64,000 bases of DNA. Origin: M3007 sp041741155. GTDB taxonomy: Bacteria > Bacteroidota > Bacteroidia > Chitinophagales > Saprospiraceae. The stretch is taken from contig JBGSKO010000213.1 in NCBI GenBank assembly GCA_041741155.1, positions 62,001-126,000 of the forward strand, given 5' to 3'. Below, piece by piece: positions 1 through 10,032 of this stretch; position 1 is the stretch's first letter; every line of letters begins with the position of its first letter. Under the pieces are notes generated by a model. The model was not told the origin of the DNA, ran no database searches, and saw only the letters and a list, made by a program, of their open reading frames with translations. The position numbers were made by a program, and so were the translations under genes.

Positions 1-1382
1 AAATCAAGGGAAAAATATCTACTTCCGATTGGACCGACATTCAGACGAACCTGATCCTGCACGCAGACCGCTGGCAGGTGATGAATTCGACCCGGCAGCA
101 AAATCCGGTTTATTTTGGAGAGTTGTACGTCTCGCTTGACGGTACTGTGCGCGGCCCAATTAGCCAACCCGATATCCATTTGGCGCTCAAAACTGCCAAG
201 GAATCTACATTCACTTACGTCTACGATGAAGCGACACAGGCCATGCAACATGAAGGCGTGGTGTATTTTTTGCTGCCGCCGCGCCAGTATGTGCGCCCTC
301 CCATATATGATGCGCCGGTTACTACCCTACCCTTTACCCTCAGCGCCAGTATCGAAATTGATTCCAACCTGACCGTCAATAGCGTTATTAATCCTGTAAC
401 CGGCGACGATTTTCGGGGCAAAGCAACCGGGAGGCTGCAATTCGACCAGTTAGCAAACGGCAACCGCACGCTGACCGGACGCGTAGAACTGGTGCGTGGC
501 GTGTACAATTACTCCTACCAGTCCGTGGTGCAGCGCAGTTTCGAGGTAAGCACCGGCAGCTCTATCACCTGGACGGGTGACATGCTTGCACCTGAATTGG
601 ATCTGAAAGCGCGCTACAAATTCAAAACTTCACCGTACCCATTGGTGGTCAATCAGTTGTCCGTTGCTTCGATTGAAGAGACGGCTCTTTACCGCAAACC
701 GCAGACCTTCTTTTTGCAAACTACTCTGAAAGGCTCGGTAACGCAGCCAGACATCAATTTTGAATTCATTTATCCCGCTACAGAACGCCAGGAAGGGCTC
801 GGATCCAACTTTGGCCGCCAGCAGGCAGACCTGGTCGAGAGCGCCTTAAACAATGTGAATCAGGATAAAAATCTGCTCTCTCGGCAAGTATTCGGCGTGC
901 TGCTGCTGCGCAATTTTATTGGAGAAACGGTCGGTATCACCAATATCAGTACGAGCGTCGAAAATCCCCTGCAATCCGGTCTGACTAATTTTCTGACAGG
1001 GCAAATCAATGCCTTGGCCGACCAGTACCTGACGTTTATTGATGTGGATTTTACGACTACGGAAGGCTCGACGAACACCGGCGCCGATCAGGCCGAGGGT
1101 ACAACCAACTATCAGTTGCGTTTGGAAAAATCATTTTTTGAAGACCGGCTTACGTTTAAACTGTCGGGCGGAACTACGGTGGGCAACAACGGCGATGCGG
1201 CGCAAAGTGCCCTTGAAAATGCCTCTGTGGAATATGCCCTCACTCCTAAAGGCGATCTTAAAATCACGATTTTTTCAGAACGAGGCTTTGAACTGCTCAA
1301 TGCCTCATCCGCCAATCTCCGCAATTCGGGGGCAGGATTTATCATCAGCAGGGAATTTGGCGGTAAAAAAAGGAAGCGATGA
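1..1382 (+). CDS. tamB: TamB-like translocation/assembly module protein, C-terminal part (5' partial)
   Basis: The frame is open from the first complete codon (position 3) to the stop at 1380-1382, so this is the 3' part of a longer gene that begins outside the window. The visible ~460 residues are rich in alternating beta strands and end in a basic tail, as in the C-terminal domain (DUF490/TamB_C) of TamB. TamB-family proteins are long periplasm-spanning beta-groove proteins that work with an Omp85 barrel in outer-membrane assembly or lipid transport. The next gene overlaps the stop by 4 bases (ATGA) and encodes exactly such an Omp85-family barrel. That pairing is the strongest support for the call. 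The internal ATG at 78 is not the true start, because coding continues upstream of it. Confidence 0.85.
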   Translation, partial: IKGKISTSDWTDIQTNLILHADRWQVMNSTRQQNPVYFGELYVSLDGTVRGPISQPDIHLALKTAKESTFTYVYDEATQAMQHEGVVYFLLPPRQYVRPPIYDAPVTTLPFTLSASIEIDSNLTVNSVINPVTGDDFRGKATGRLQFDQLANGNRTLTGRVELVRGVYNYSYQSVVQRSFEVSTGSSITWTGDMLAPELDLKARYKFKTSPYPLVVNQLSVASIEETALYRKPQTFFLQTTLKGSVTQPDINFEFIYPATERQEGLGSNFGRQQADLVESALNNVNQDKNLLSRQVFGVLLLRNFIGETVGITNISTSVENPLQSGLTNFLTGQINALADQYLTFIDVDFTTTEGSTNTGADQAEGTTNYQLRLEKSFFEDRLTFKLSGGTTVGNNGDAAQSALENASVEYALTPKGDLKITIFSERGFELLNASSANLRNSGAGFIISREFGGKKRKR

Positions 1383-3757
1383 ACGTATGGGATTTTTTCT
1401 CGTTTTGCAGGATAAGGCCCCCCTCTCTTTGGGAAAGAGGCCGTATAAGCGCAATGCCACTTCTTTTCCTCGTCGCCACCATTTTCGTTGCCTGCACCGG
1501 TACCGGCCGCCTCCGGAAAGGGGAGTATCTTTATGCGGGCGCCAAAATTCAACTCCTCAAATCCGATAGTATCGGCTCGACCAAACTGCTCAAAGCTGAC
1601 CTCAAAAAATCCATAGCCCTGCCCCGACCCAACAAAAAGATACTCTGGATGCGCCCGCGGTTGGCATTATACAACCTATTCCAAAACAGCCGTTCCAGGA
1701 GCTTTGGTAGTTTCATTGCCAATAGCCTGGGCGAGCCCCCGGTCTTGTACGAACCCAAAACTGCAAACCGGCACCGCGAATTACTTGTCGAACGCGCCGC
1801 GAACGACGGTTTTTTCAAAACAATCATCACTTCCACCGAAAAACCCCGAAAGCACGCGATGCGATTACACTACGCAGTGCGGGTGCGCGTTGGGCGTGAA
1901 ATCGTAGATAATGTGGTGTACCCGCTTGACACAAGTACCCTGGCACGTATGTTGAACAGTATGCGACCCCAATCGCTGGTGAAACCTCCCCTACCCTATC
2001 ACCTCGAATCCCTCATCGCCGAACGCATACGCTTGTCAGACACCCTGCGCAACCATGGATGGTACTTTTTTTCACCCGATAACCTGTTGTTTGAAGCCGA
2101 TACACTACAACCGTCCGGCGATATGACCCTGACCTTGCAGGTAAAAAGCGAAGTTGGAATACGCGAACGCCGACGATATCGCCTCGCGACCATCACCGTG
2201 TTTCCCGACTATGATCTGGCACAACAATCCGATTCGGCGCAACAGCACACCGATACCCTGCGCCTGGGTTGTGTGCAATATATTTATCGCCAATTGCCTA
2301 CCAAACCTGAGGTCCTGAACCGACAGATTTTCCTGCGCTGTGGCGAATATTACTCCAGTAATGACTACCAAACGACCATATTCCGGCTATTGAACCTGAA
2401 TTTGTACAAGTTCGTCAACATCCGTTTCGAGGTGTCGCCAGAATCCGATACGTTGCTCGATGCACGTATTTTTCTTACACCGCACCGTCCGGAGCGGGTC
2501 GAAGCCACTTTCTCCGGGATATTTTCACCGAGTTTTTACTACGGACTTCGGCTCGGGGCAGCCTACCAGCACCGCAATACATTTCGGGGCGCCGAAGCGC
2601 TACAGCTCGCCCTGAATGGAGCCTACTTGCGCACCAACCGAAACAATTTTGACTTTGAAGATTTCCTGGTCAGCGATGCCTCCGCGCGAATCAGCCTGCC
2701 AAAACGTTTGTTTTTTTCTGAAAAACGGAGTCTTGCTTTTGGCGCTACACAATTCAGTCTCCGCCACGAAACCAATCGGTTCAAATATAACCTGCCGGAT
2801 TTGGGCCGGTTCGCATTGAGCTTTCAGCGCCTTGGGGCCGAGGGCGGGTATTTGTGGAAAAAGAACCGTCGGGGTTCTGTGGTGCACGCGGCTAATCCGC
2901 TTGGTTTTGGGCTGCAATATTCAACCACCAGCGACCGGACCATTCGCGAAAAATTGATCAGTAATATTCCCAATGATACCACCGGAGCATCGCGCGCGCT
3001 GCTTACGTTTTGGGAATACAAACCCAATTACACGTTTACCTTCGATCAGCGGCTAGAGCCGGCCCGGCGGCTTACCGTTTATTTCCGGCAGCGATTTGCC
3101 GCCCAAGCCAGTGGTTTTACCCCCAACCGCTACTTGCCTGATGACTTTCTACCGGCCAGTCCAATCAATTTTTTTATTGAATCGGACTACCGTCAATACC
3201 AGCGGACACACGGGCGAAACGTACTCGCGTATCGCATCGCAATAGGTGCGGGTATACCGCTCCGGCCGAATGGCAACATCGCTCTGCTCGACCGGTTTAT
3301 CATCGGTGGGGCATCCAGTGTTCGGGCCTTTGCGCCGCGTTCCATCGGCCCGGGCAGCCAGACCTACGATGCCGCTTCCAGTGGATTGAATGTTGGAAGA
3401 TATACCGGCAATCTCCTGATAGAGAGCAGTTTGGAATATCGGGTACCCCTCGGACGCTATCCTGAACTGGCATTTTTTGTGGATGCCGGCAACGTTTGGC
3501 TCACCTCCGGTCCCGATGCGACGGAGGCCTCGCAGTTTCGACTCAACCGTTTTTACAAGGAGTTAGCCGCCGGCACGGGCATGGGGCTGCGCGTCAATCT
3601 TGGGTTCTTTGTCCTGCGGCTTGATGTGGCCTTCCCAATATCCAAACCCTATCTGCCCGAAGGACAGCGCTGGGTGATGAATGCCGTGCAGTTTGGCAGC
3701 CGAACCTGGCGGCAGGATAATTTGAACTGGAATTTCTCTTTCGGGTATCCTTTTTGA
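1379..3757 (+). CDS. BamA/TamA-family (Omp85) outer-membrane assembly protein
   Basis: 792 codons, translationally coupled to the TamB-like gene by an ATGA overlap. A hydrophobic stretch followed by a Cys (LLFLVATIFVAC) lies near residues 28-39 and looks like a lipoprotein signal. It is followed by the Gly-Thr-Gly-Arg-Leu-x-x-Gly-Glu-x-Leu-Tyr pattern usual at the start of mature Bacteroidota TamA/BamA lipoproteins. The middle holds POTRA-like segments (about 150-360). The C-terminal ~420 residues form a 16-strand-type barrel, including the family region around FIIGGASSVRAFAPRSIGPG (about residues 640-660) and a terminal aromatic residue (GYPF). Inferred role: partner barrel of the TamB-like protein. 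The start is uncertain: a dispersed palindrome (1416-1442) sits between this ATG and an in-frame ATG at 1454 that begins right at the signal sequence. Confidence 0.87.
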   Translation: MNVWDFFSFCRIRPPSLWERGRISAMPLLFLVATIFVACTGTGRLRKGEYLYAGAKIQLLKSDSIGSTKLLKADLKKSIALPRPNKKILWMRPRLALYNLFQNSRSRSFGSFIANSLGEPPVLYEPKTANRHRELLVERAANDGFFKTIITSTEKPRKHAMRLHYAVRVRVGREIVDNVVYPLDTSTLARMLNSMRPQSLVKPPLPYHLESLIAERIRLSDTLRNHGWYFFSPDNLLFEADTLQPSGDMTLTLQVKSEVGIRERRRYRLATITVFPDYDLAQQSDSAQQHTDTLRLGCVQYIYRQLPTKPEVLNRQIFLRCGEYYSSNDYQTTIFRLLNLNLYKFVNIRFEVSPESDTLLDARIFLTPHRPERVEATFSGIFSPSFYYGLRLGAAYQHRNTFRGAEALQLALNGAYLRTNRNNFDFEDFLVSDASARISLPKRLFFSEKRSLAFGATQFSLRHETNRFKYNLPDLGRFALSFQRLGAEGGYLWKKNRRGSVVHAANPLGFGLQYSTTSDRTIREKLISNIPNDTTGASRALLTFWEYKPNYTFTFDQRLEPARRLTVYFRQRFAAQASGFTPNRYLPDDFLPASPINFFIESDYRQYQRTHGRNVLAYRIAIGAGIPLRPNGNIALLDRFIIGGASSVRAFAPRSIGPGSQTYDAASSGLNVGRYTGNLLIESSLEYRVPLGRYPELAFFVDAGNVWLTSGPDATEASQFRLNRFYKELAAGTGMGLRVNLGFFVLRLDVAFPISKPYLPEGQRWVMNAVQFGSRTWRQDNLNWNFSFGYPF
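1416..1442. repeat. Palindromic element inside the 5' end of the Omp85 gene
   Basis: The stretch reads GGCC, a C-rich spacer, TCTCTTT, GGG, AAAGAGGCC. The two arms pair (GGCC with GGCC, CTCTTT with AAAGAG) around a GGG loop, with bulged Cs on the left. Translated in the gene frame it gives the peptide PPSLWERG. From general knowledge, that peptide often appears where dispersed intergenic palindromes are read through. No second copy was noticed in this window, so its repeat nature is inferred from the motif and not from copy number here. Confidence 0.5.
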
Positions 3758-3763
3758 GTTACC

Positions 3764-6700
3764 TCAATACGCCCCCAAAACAACCGTTCCAACTGTCAAA
3801 TCCAGTCCACTCAAATCCCCCTCCTCTACTATACCAGTAGCGATCGGCATGTTGTACGCCTGTATGAGTGCCTCCCGAATATTCACCGCCCCGGCATTGG
3901 GTTGAAAACTGCCCAAAGTAACCCATTGATGCGTGACGGGGTGCTCGTCCTCATTGAATGCCAGAAATGCTGCGCTGATACTTGCGATGGTATCCGGCGG
4001 ATTGGGCGGATTCACGGCAAACCGCAAACCGGTCATTGCATCGGAAATGAGCCGCTTGGTCGGGTTCACCTCCGGCTTTGTGCTGCTAGAAATACCCCAC
4101 AGCGCCGCCGGAACGGATTTTCGAATGGGTGTGACGGTGAAATCCGAAGCCCCGAGTTCATCCAGATCAATGTCCATATCGGTGTTCAGGTTGCTGGTCA
4201 GCATCGGACCGGCCCCAAGGGCCGGCGATGCTCCGAAGTCTTGCTCCGCACCCTCGATTTGGAATTTTTTATTGGGCACCGCTGACTCAATCTCGAATAC
4301 CAGGCGATCCGGATCCACAATCCAGGCTCCGTCCGGAGTTTCCTTGATGAGGCCGTCCGAAATGGTCATGCCGAGTACACGCTCCGGCAAGAATGATTCG
4401 CGAAAGGTTTTCCACGGCAAGGCATCCTGGCTCGGTGTGGTTTGGGCGCCAAAACGCACCGTGAAACTTGTAACCCGAATATCAATTTTGGCTACGCCGG
4501 CAAACTCCGGTCCCCAGATGTGCAGATCGGCGCCGAGCTCCACACTCAGCGTGCGCCGCCCAAAGAACCAAAACGTGTAGGATACCCCGAACTGCAAGTA
4601 CAGGTTGATATCGTAGAAATATGGTTTCCAGGAGATCAGGAAATCGGCGCCGATGATAAACCATGCCTTCAGGTTGCCGCTCTTCCAGGTAGCTTCCAGG
4701 CGTCCGCCGGCCATAACCGCAGTGGTGGTGAGCGCAAAGTACATACGCCCTTTTATTTCTACCGTGCTGCTGACGCGCCAATTGAAACCCAGGCGCGGTA
4801 CATCCGGATAGTGGGCCGGTTTACGGTAGCGCGGGTGGTAGCCGCCAAGCGTCAGCACGAAGTCGCCCTCGTGTTCACCTTTGAACCAGGTGTAAAAAGC
4901 AAAACCGCCCTGCAGCGTGCAACTCCGCGACAGGATGTACGAATCCGGTGTAAGTTGCGCGTCCAGTCCGAAAAAGCCCTCATCCGGCACGAATGCGCCG
5001 CGCAGGTTGAGCGTAATTTCTGCCAACGGCGGCGCACCCGACTCTTTGGCGCCGGGCGGCAATACAAGTTTGGACACACCCAACAGATTGAGCCGGAAGC
5101 TGCTGTTGCCAAAAACTGCCACGATAAGGGCAAATGAGTCGAGCAATTTGAACGTCGTGAACCGTATGCCCAGCGCCAGGAAAATGCTGCCCGGCGTGAT
5201 CGGTACGTAATTGCCGCTAATGAGCGACTCGGCCAGTTCGATCAAACTGCCATTGGGCGACATGGCAATGGCTACAAACGGGTGCCGATTGATTTCGCTT
5301 ACCTCCGGCAACCGAACGGAACGGTTGAAGCCAAAACCCAAGGCAAGACCTTCCACGAAGAAAAAAGCCGGTCCGCCCAACGGATACCCGATGTAGGCGA
5401 ACAGGTAAAACGACGGCCCCCGGTTGGTGGACGCGTACTCTCCGATGGCCGAAATGGATAATTTACTTGTTTTGATGACTGCCGCGCCGGCAAACCGATC
5501 CGACACAATCACTCCGGCAGGCGCGCCCGTGGGCGCATCGGCGCCAACTTTGACAAACAGGGCGCTGATTTCCACGGGTGGTTTTACAAAACTCAGCCCG
5601 AAACCTTCCAGCCCGGGAACCGGCTCAAACCGGTCGAGGCGGGAACCAATAGAGAAGCCGTACATCGCCAGGGTGAGCGGGCCAAGTGCGAGTTCGGCCT
5701 CCAGCAAGATCGTCAGCCGCGACTCCGGGAACGCGAATCCGACCCGCGACACATACAGCGGGCCGAGGCGTTTGGCCACCTTGAACCACGTTTTCGGCGC
5801 CTCGGAGGTTTCGCCCGGCTGCCCCATGCTGCGCCGCTGAACACCGCTCTTTTTTTTGCCTACCGGCAAATAAACGCCAATGGTTTTTGGTCCCAATTGG
5901 GCGCTCCCGGTGATGAGCATCCCTTTTTCAAATTGCTCGGGTAGCTCGTCAGATTTCGTCATCTGAAATTCCTCCGGCAACAAACCGTTGATTTTTTCGA
6001 CCTCGTCGGCACTAAAATTGTCGCCTGTGTACAGAAAAAGCAGGTTGTTTACCCCGATCTCCATATTTGCAGGCAGCGCGTTGCCAACCATAGGCAGGTC
6101 GGAAAAGTGCATCCCGGCGATGGGTCGGATGCCGAGCATGAGTTTCCCTTTGGGGGCTGGTGCTGCGGGAACAGCCGGTGCACCGGGCGCAGGTTTTTTC
6201 TTGGTGTAAGCCAGAAAAAAGCCCGGTACCGGGAGCGTGAAATCCGGCAAATCGTCCACGATGTCAGGGTCGAAACGCCCAACGATCGTTTTCAGGGTGA
6301 GCGGGTTGTCTTCCGGCACGAAGAGGCTGCCGGAAAATGATTTATCCTCGGGATCGCTGGCAAATGCCAGTTGGAGCGCAACCTGTTGTGCCGGGTTCTC
6401 TGCCGTTTCCGCCGCTACTTCCAGGATCAATTGGCCGAGCACCTTTATTTCCGACTTGCCGGCCTCTTTTTTGTAATAAAAATCAATGGCCGGGTCGAGG
6501 GAAAGATCACCGTCGAGGGGCAGCGTGCCGCCACAGAAGAAATTCAGCTCTTTGTCTTTTCCTGCCTGATGCTCTACAGGCGTGAGGGTGTAGGAAAAGC
6601 CGATCCGGGTTAAGGCAAAATCCTCCAGACTGCCTGGTAGGGTTACTCCGAACCCTTTGCTGGTCAGGAAATTAATAAATTTTCCAACAGGTAGTCCCGG

Positions 6701-8011
6701 ATCCATATCCAGCGCGCCGGCGAAGTGCATGGAATCCAGTTTGTTCACGGGAATCTTGGCGTTGAGCCGGAGCGTGTTGGGAGTTTCGTCCAGCAAGAGA
6801 GTTATTTGGCTGACGAAAAACACCTCCGTTTTGGCTGGGTCGTCTTCCTTTGGCACAAACCGAAAGCCCAGTTCGTCCATCGTGAGGTCTGCACCTACGG
6901 AGGCGCCGGTATCCGAATCGAGGTGGAGCACAAAGCTATTGGCCGGGGTGGTTTCGCCCTCTTCATCGGTGTGCTCCTGAAAATACACCTGCAGTGCCAG
7001 ATTGAATTTCTGTGCAACGACGGTATTTTCAAAAAAATCGGTTGCCGACACGGCCCTGCCTTGCAGAAACAGATCAAATACGTCGGTAATAGAAACCTGC
7101 TCCAGCGTTGCTTCCCATGGTTTTGTGGAATTCAGCACGCCGGTGAGCGCAAATGGATGACCGGAAAGCTCGCCGGAAAACACAGCGGTAAGTTCCAATT
7201 GGTCGTCGTCGTTTCGTTCGAGCAGGAAGTTGGTTGCGATGGAGTCTACCACAAGGCCAGGCACGGGTGTCCAGGTTTTACCAACCAGGGCCGTCTCCAG
7301 CGAAAAAGACTGAAATTTTTTGGTAGTTGTATCAATGGTGGCGCTTAAGGACAGGATCGCCAAACTACCTGCCGCTGTATTCCGGAAATTTTCCGGCAAA
7401 AAGGTGTTCAGCTGGTTTTCCAGGTTTAGCACTTTTCCAATGTCGCCCAGGGTGAGCGGCGTGTTGCTTGCTTGTGAAAGAGCCAGTTGCCATTGGTTTT
7501 CGGCCACTTTCGCGAGCGCCATGCGTAGTTTGCCGCCACCGGCAAGTTCAAAAAATCCGCCGCGAGATTCCACAAATTTGAAGGCCCCGGTCCCGCTATC
7601 CCAAAACATGATTACCTTGAATTCCATTGCTTTCAGCGGGATCCATTCCAAAGCATCCAGCGGATATGGCACGTTGGTGGCCACCGTCGAAGTCAATTCC
7701 ACCGACACCCGCGTGTCGTTGTCAGTCGTGGAAATTACCATCCTGGCATCGCTGTTTTGACCGAAAAACAGTTTGGTGGTTTTACCAGAATATGTGAGGG
7801 TTTTCCCGTCTGCCGACAGTGTACTTTTTTCCCATTCGGTGCGCGGCGGGACACCCGGTGTTCCGACTACATTGGGAAACAACCCCTTTTGAATAAACTG
7901 CCCAAACCCGCCCAAGACACCGGGGCTTTCGTCCGGAAAATCGTTCTGTCTGATCTCGAACGTTCCTCCGAAAGATTTGATTTTACTTTTAATATCGGTC
8001 AATATGCTCAT
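3764..8011 (-). CDS. Giant DUF6603-type beta-rich protein (third gene of the large operon)
   Basis: 1415 residues with no signal peptide and no clear membrane helix. Residues about 745-1200 match the pattern I know as DUF6603: a GPLYVSRVGFAF-like opening, then LALGPLTLAMYGFSIGS, a GLEGFGLSF...PPVEI segment, and later Gly/aromatic strands. The N-terminal half has at least two related units (about 180-320 and 430-600) with the pattern PLTL..(I/F)..(V/F)L....LP..F..T.I.(L/F)SY(T)L, which look like stacked amphipathic beta strands. The function of DUF6603 is unknown. It is the last gene of a minus-strand operon, 20 bases after the tail-collar gene. An Ala/Pro-rich linker lies near residues 605-625. 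The C-terminal ~200 residues are less repetitive and may be a separate domain. The domain name rests on remembered family patterns, not a search. Confidence 0.75.
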   Translation of the reverse strand: MSILTDIKSKIKSFGGTFEIRQNDFPDESPGVLGGFGQFIQKGLFPNVVGTPGVPPRTEWEKSTLSADGKTLTYSGKTTKLFFGQNSDARMVISTTDNDTRVSVELTSTVATNVPYPLDALEWIPLKAMEFKVIMFWDSGTGAFKFVESRGGFFELAGGGKLRMALAKVAENQWQLALSQASNTPLTLGDIGKVLNLENQLNTFLPENFRNTAAGSLAILSLSATIDTTTKKFQSFSLETALVGKTWTPVPGLVVDSIATNFLLERNDDDQLELTAVFSGELSGHPFALTGVLNSTKPWEATLEQVSITDVFDLFLQGRAVSATDFFENTVVAQKFNLALQVYFQEHTDEEGETTPANSFVLHLDSDTGASVGADLTMDELGFRFVPKEDDPAKTEVFFVSQITLLLDETPNTLRLNAKIPVNKLDSMHFAGALDMDPGLPVGKFINFLTSKGFGVTLPGSLEDFALTRIGFSYTLTPVEHQAGKDKELNFFCGGTLPLDGDLSLDPAIDFYYKKEAGKSEIKVLGQLILEVAAETAENPAQQVALQLAFASDPEDKSFSGSLFVPEDNPLTLKTIVGRFDPDIVDDLPDFTLPVPGFFLAYTKKKPAPGAPAVPAAPAPKGKLMLGIRPIAGMHFSDLPMVGNALPANMEIGVNNLLFLYTGDNFSADEVEKINGLLPEEFQMTKSDELPEQFEKGMLITGSAQLGPKTIGVYLPVGKKKSGVQRRSMGQPGETSEAPKTWFKVAKRLGPLYVSRVGFAFPESRLTILLEAELALGPLTLAMYGFSIGSRLDRFEPVPGLEGFGLSFVKPPVEISALFVKVGADAPTGAPAGVIVSDRFAGAAVIKTSKLSISAIGEYASTNRGPSFYLFAYIGYPLGGPAFFFVEGLALGFGFNRSVRLPEVSEINRHPFVAIAMSPNGSLIELAESLISGNYVPITPGSIFLALGIRFTTFKLLDSFALIVAVFGNSSFRLNLLGVSKLVLPPGAKESGAPPLAEITLNLRGAFVPDEGFFGLDAQLTPDSYILSRSCTLQGGFAFYTWFKGEHEGDFVLTLGGYHPRYRKPAHYPDVPRLGFNWRVSSTVEIKGRMYFALTTTAVMAGGRLEATWKSGNLKAWFIIGADFLISWKPYFYDINLYLQFGVSYTFWFFGRRTLSVELGADLHIWGPEFAGVAKIDIRVTSFTVRFGAQTTPSQDALPWKTFRESFLPERVLGMTISDGLIKETPDGAWIVDPDRLVFEIESAVPNKKFQIEGAEQDFGASPALGAGPMLTSNLNTDMDIDLDELGASDFTVTPIRKSVPAALWGISSSTKPEVNPTKRLISDAMTGLRFAVNPPNPPDTIASISAAFLAFNEDEHPVTHQWVTLGSFQPNAGAVNIREALIQAYNMPIATGIVEEGDLSGLDLTVGTVVLGAY

Positions 8012-8031
8012 GATCAGGCATTTGATTTGAA

Positions 8032-10026
8032 CTACAGTTTGATAATAAACGCCAGGGCGAAGTACGGCGGGCGGTTTTCGTGCGCTTTGTCGTTGCCAGT
8101 CTCCAGAACAGAAATTGGATGGGTGTGGTCTTCTTCAGTACTGGTAGTCGCTGTTTCGTTGGCCAATACGCCAGATTTGATGTAGCTTGATTGGCTCAGG
8201 TTTGCAAACCAAAGCATTGGAGTGTTGGCAGGATTGCCGCCTCCGCCGGTATCAATTGGAATGGTGTGTTTATGGCCTCCTGAGGTGCCAGAATTAGCCG
8301 AGTGCTTGTGCGCCGGCAGTTCGTTCACGCTGAGCTTATGCATTTCTTCCCCGCCTGTATCGCCTGAAGTATAGTTGGACAGGCCTACTCCCGGTCCCGC
8401 ACCTACCACAAACCGGCTGCGCAAATCAGGGATCGGAAGCCCATCTACGGGCTGTCCGGCGTTGCCATCGCAAAGTTTCCAGCCAGGAGGTACATTGTTA
8501 ACTTGCCCTGACCACATGATGATGCCCCCGCGGGGAATGAACCCGCCTATGGATATGCCGTCTTGTTTTACCTGCAAAAATTTGTTCGAACCAGGATCTT
8601 GCAAAACCAGAATTTCAAAGTTGTCCACTTTGAATGATTTTGCCGTGACTGGTCCCTCCGTTTCCACGCTTTTACCTTCAATGCGCAGCGCCTTGTCCGT
8701 CTTTTTGATGGTGTACTGGTCGTCGGTTGCTCCGATGGTGATGCTGCCGTCGTCGGCCTGAATGGAGATGTTCGTTTTTTCGCCGCTCCGGCCTTCCAGA
8801 AAATCCTGAAAAATGAGTTGGTCGGTTTTCAGTTCGCCATTCAGTTCCACGAAATCGGCACTCACACCCCCTTGTACCTGGAGCAAAGCCGCTTCGTCGG
8901 CGGTATCCAACCGGTTTTTCCCGATGCCCACAAAAGCGCGTTCAGGATTACCTTTTTCGTCAAATTTTTCCTGAATGAAAAGGGGCGTTTTTTCAACGGG
9001 CACTGTGAAAGCGTTGTCCCAGTAGCCAGGGATATTCTCGTGTTGCACGTACACGTTAGCGGTACCGGCCGGCATAGCTGAAATGATATTCTGGAGATTG
9101 ATGCGAAACGACGCGCCGGCATCCAGTTCCACATCCGATGCCGGGCTGAGAATCCACTGCGGCGTAGCACCCTGCACTTCCTTTTCGACGTGCCAGAACG
9201 TGCCCACATTTTGGATGTCCACCAACACGGCCAGAGCGTTGTCTTCATCAAACAACGCCCATGTTTCGGCTGCTTCGCTGGTATCGAACGCGAGTACAAG
9301 TCGGGTGGGCGATTCGTTGTTTTTTCCCTGAAAGGCGATGTGGCTGTTGCGCAGGCGGTTGGTGATCTGGAGGCTGAGTTGGTTGCGCTCGGCGCCATTG
9401 TTCAGTACGCGGTTTCCTTCAGAAAATGCTGCATGGAGCGGGATTTCGCGCTTGCCGCGCTGATTGATGACTTCCAGGCGCTCCTGTCGGAAATGCAGCA
9501 CAGCGCCCGATTCGGCTGCAGTCACAATGGTGTTGCCCTTGCGGCGGTAGCGCAGTTGTGCCTTCGCCCCCCGCGAGCCGCCGCCTAGGCCGGCCTTCAA
9601 CCCATGCAGGGGAATTAGTCTGGAACTGCGTCCGCGCAGCACCAACTCGGTATCGGAATGGTGTACCAAAAACAGGGACACCGTGCCGTCGGGAATTTCA
9701 GCATCGCCATTCCACAGGTGCGGCTGCACGCGCCACTCCCCCACCCCGACGGTGATCCAGTTGTGAAATCGGTCGTCCACCGTACCGGGCCGAAAACGGA
9801 TTTCGAAATGGTGGTTGTCCGGCCCCGGTTTACCGGTGTTTCCGAACAGCCGCAGGTCGTGTTCGTCCTCATTCACCAGAATCAGGTTATGCGCCTTGCC
9901 GGGTACATTATCGTTGAGAATATACAGATTGGCGCCTCCTTCTTCGTCGTAGAGAAAGAAGTCTATCGGTTGATCCCGGTAAAACTCGGCCTGGGACAGG
10001 GATGTAAGTACGAAGCTATCTTGCAC
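8032..10026 (-). CDS. Fibre-like protein with C-terminal phage tail-collar domain (second gene of the large operon)
   Basis: 664 residues. The C-terminal ~165 residues (from about 497) have the classic tail-collar features: GGIIMWSG, then PPGWKLCDG, a PDLRSRFVVGAG segment, a His-rich HKHSANSGTSGGHKH patch, and the ending NRPPYFALAFIIKL. This domain is known from phage tail fibres and from microcystin-dependent-like bacterial proteins. Before it (about 370-490) lie short beta repeats (LQVQGGVSADFVELNG, SITIGATDDQYTI), as in fibre shafts. The N-terminal ~330 residues are unrecognised. There is no signal peptide. The start is a GTG at 10026: upstream codons are open only to a TGA at 10078-10080 and contain no ATG. 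No capsid, baseplate or lysis genes are nearby, so a prophage is unlikely. Confidence 0.8.
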   Translation of the reverse strand: MQDSFVLTSLSQAEFYRDQPIDFFLYDEEGGANLYILNDNVPGKAHNLILVNEDEHDLRLFGNTGKPGPDNHHFEIRFRPGTVDDRFHNWITVGVGEWRVQPHLWNGDAEIPDGTVSLFLVHHSDTELVLRGRSSRLIPLHGLKAGLGGGSRGAKAQLRYRRKGNTIVTAAESGAVLHFRQERLEVINQRGKREIPLHAAFSEGNRVLNNGAERNQLSLQITNRLRNSHIAFQGKNNESPTRLVLAFDTSEAAETWALFDEDNALAVLVDIQNVGTFWHVEKEVQGATPQWILSPASDVELDAGASFRINLQNIISAMPAGTANVYVQHENIPGYWDNAFTVPVEKTPLFIQEKFDEKGNPERAFVGIGKNRLDTADEAALLQVQGGVSADFVELNGELKTDQLIFQDFLEGRSGEKTNISIQADDGSITIGATDDQYTIKKTDKALRIEGKSVETEGPVTAKSFKVDNFEILVLQDPGSNKFLQVKQDGISIGGFIPRGGIIMWSGQVNNVPPGWKLCDGNAGQPVDGLPIPDLRSRFVVGAGPGVGLSNYTSGDTGGEEMHKLSVNELPAHKHSANSGTSGGHKHTIPIDTGGGGNPANTPMLWFANLSQSSYIKSGVLANETATTSTEEDHTHPISVLETGNDKAHENRPPYFALAFIIKL

Positions 10027-10032
10027 TGTATT

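Noticed and set aside
8032..10026. Prophage, because of the tail-collar domain
   Set aside because: No capsid, portal, terminase, integrase or lysis gene lies nearby, and collar domains are also found in ordinary bacterial proteins.
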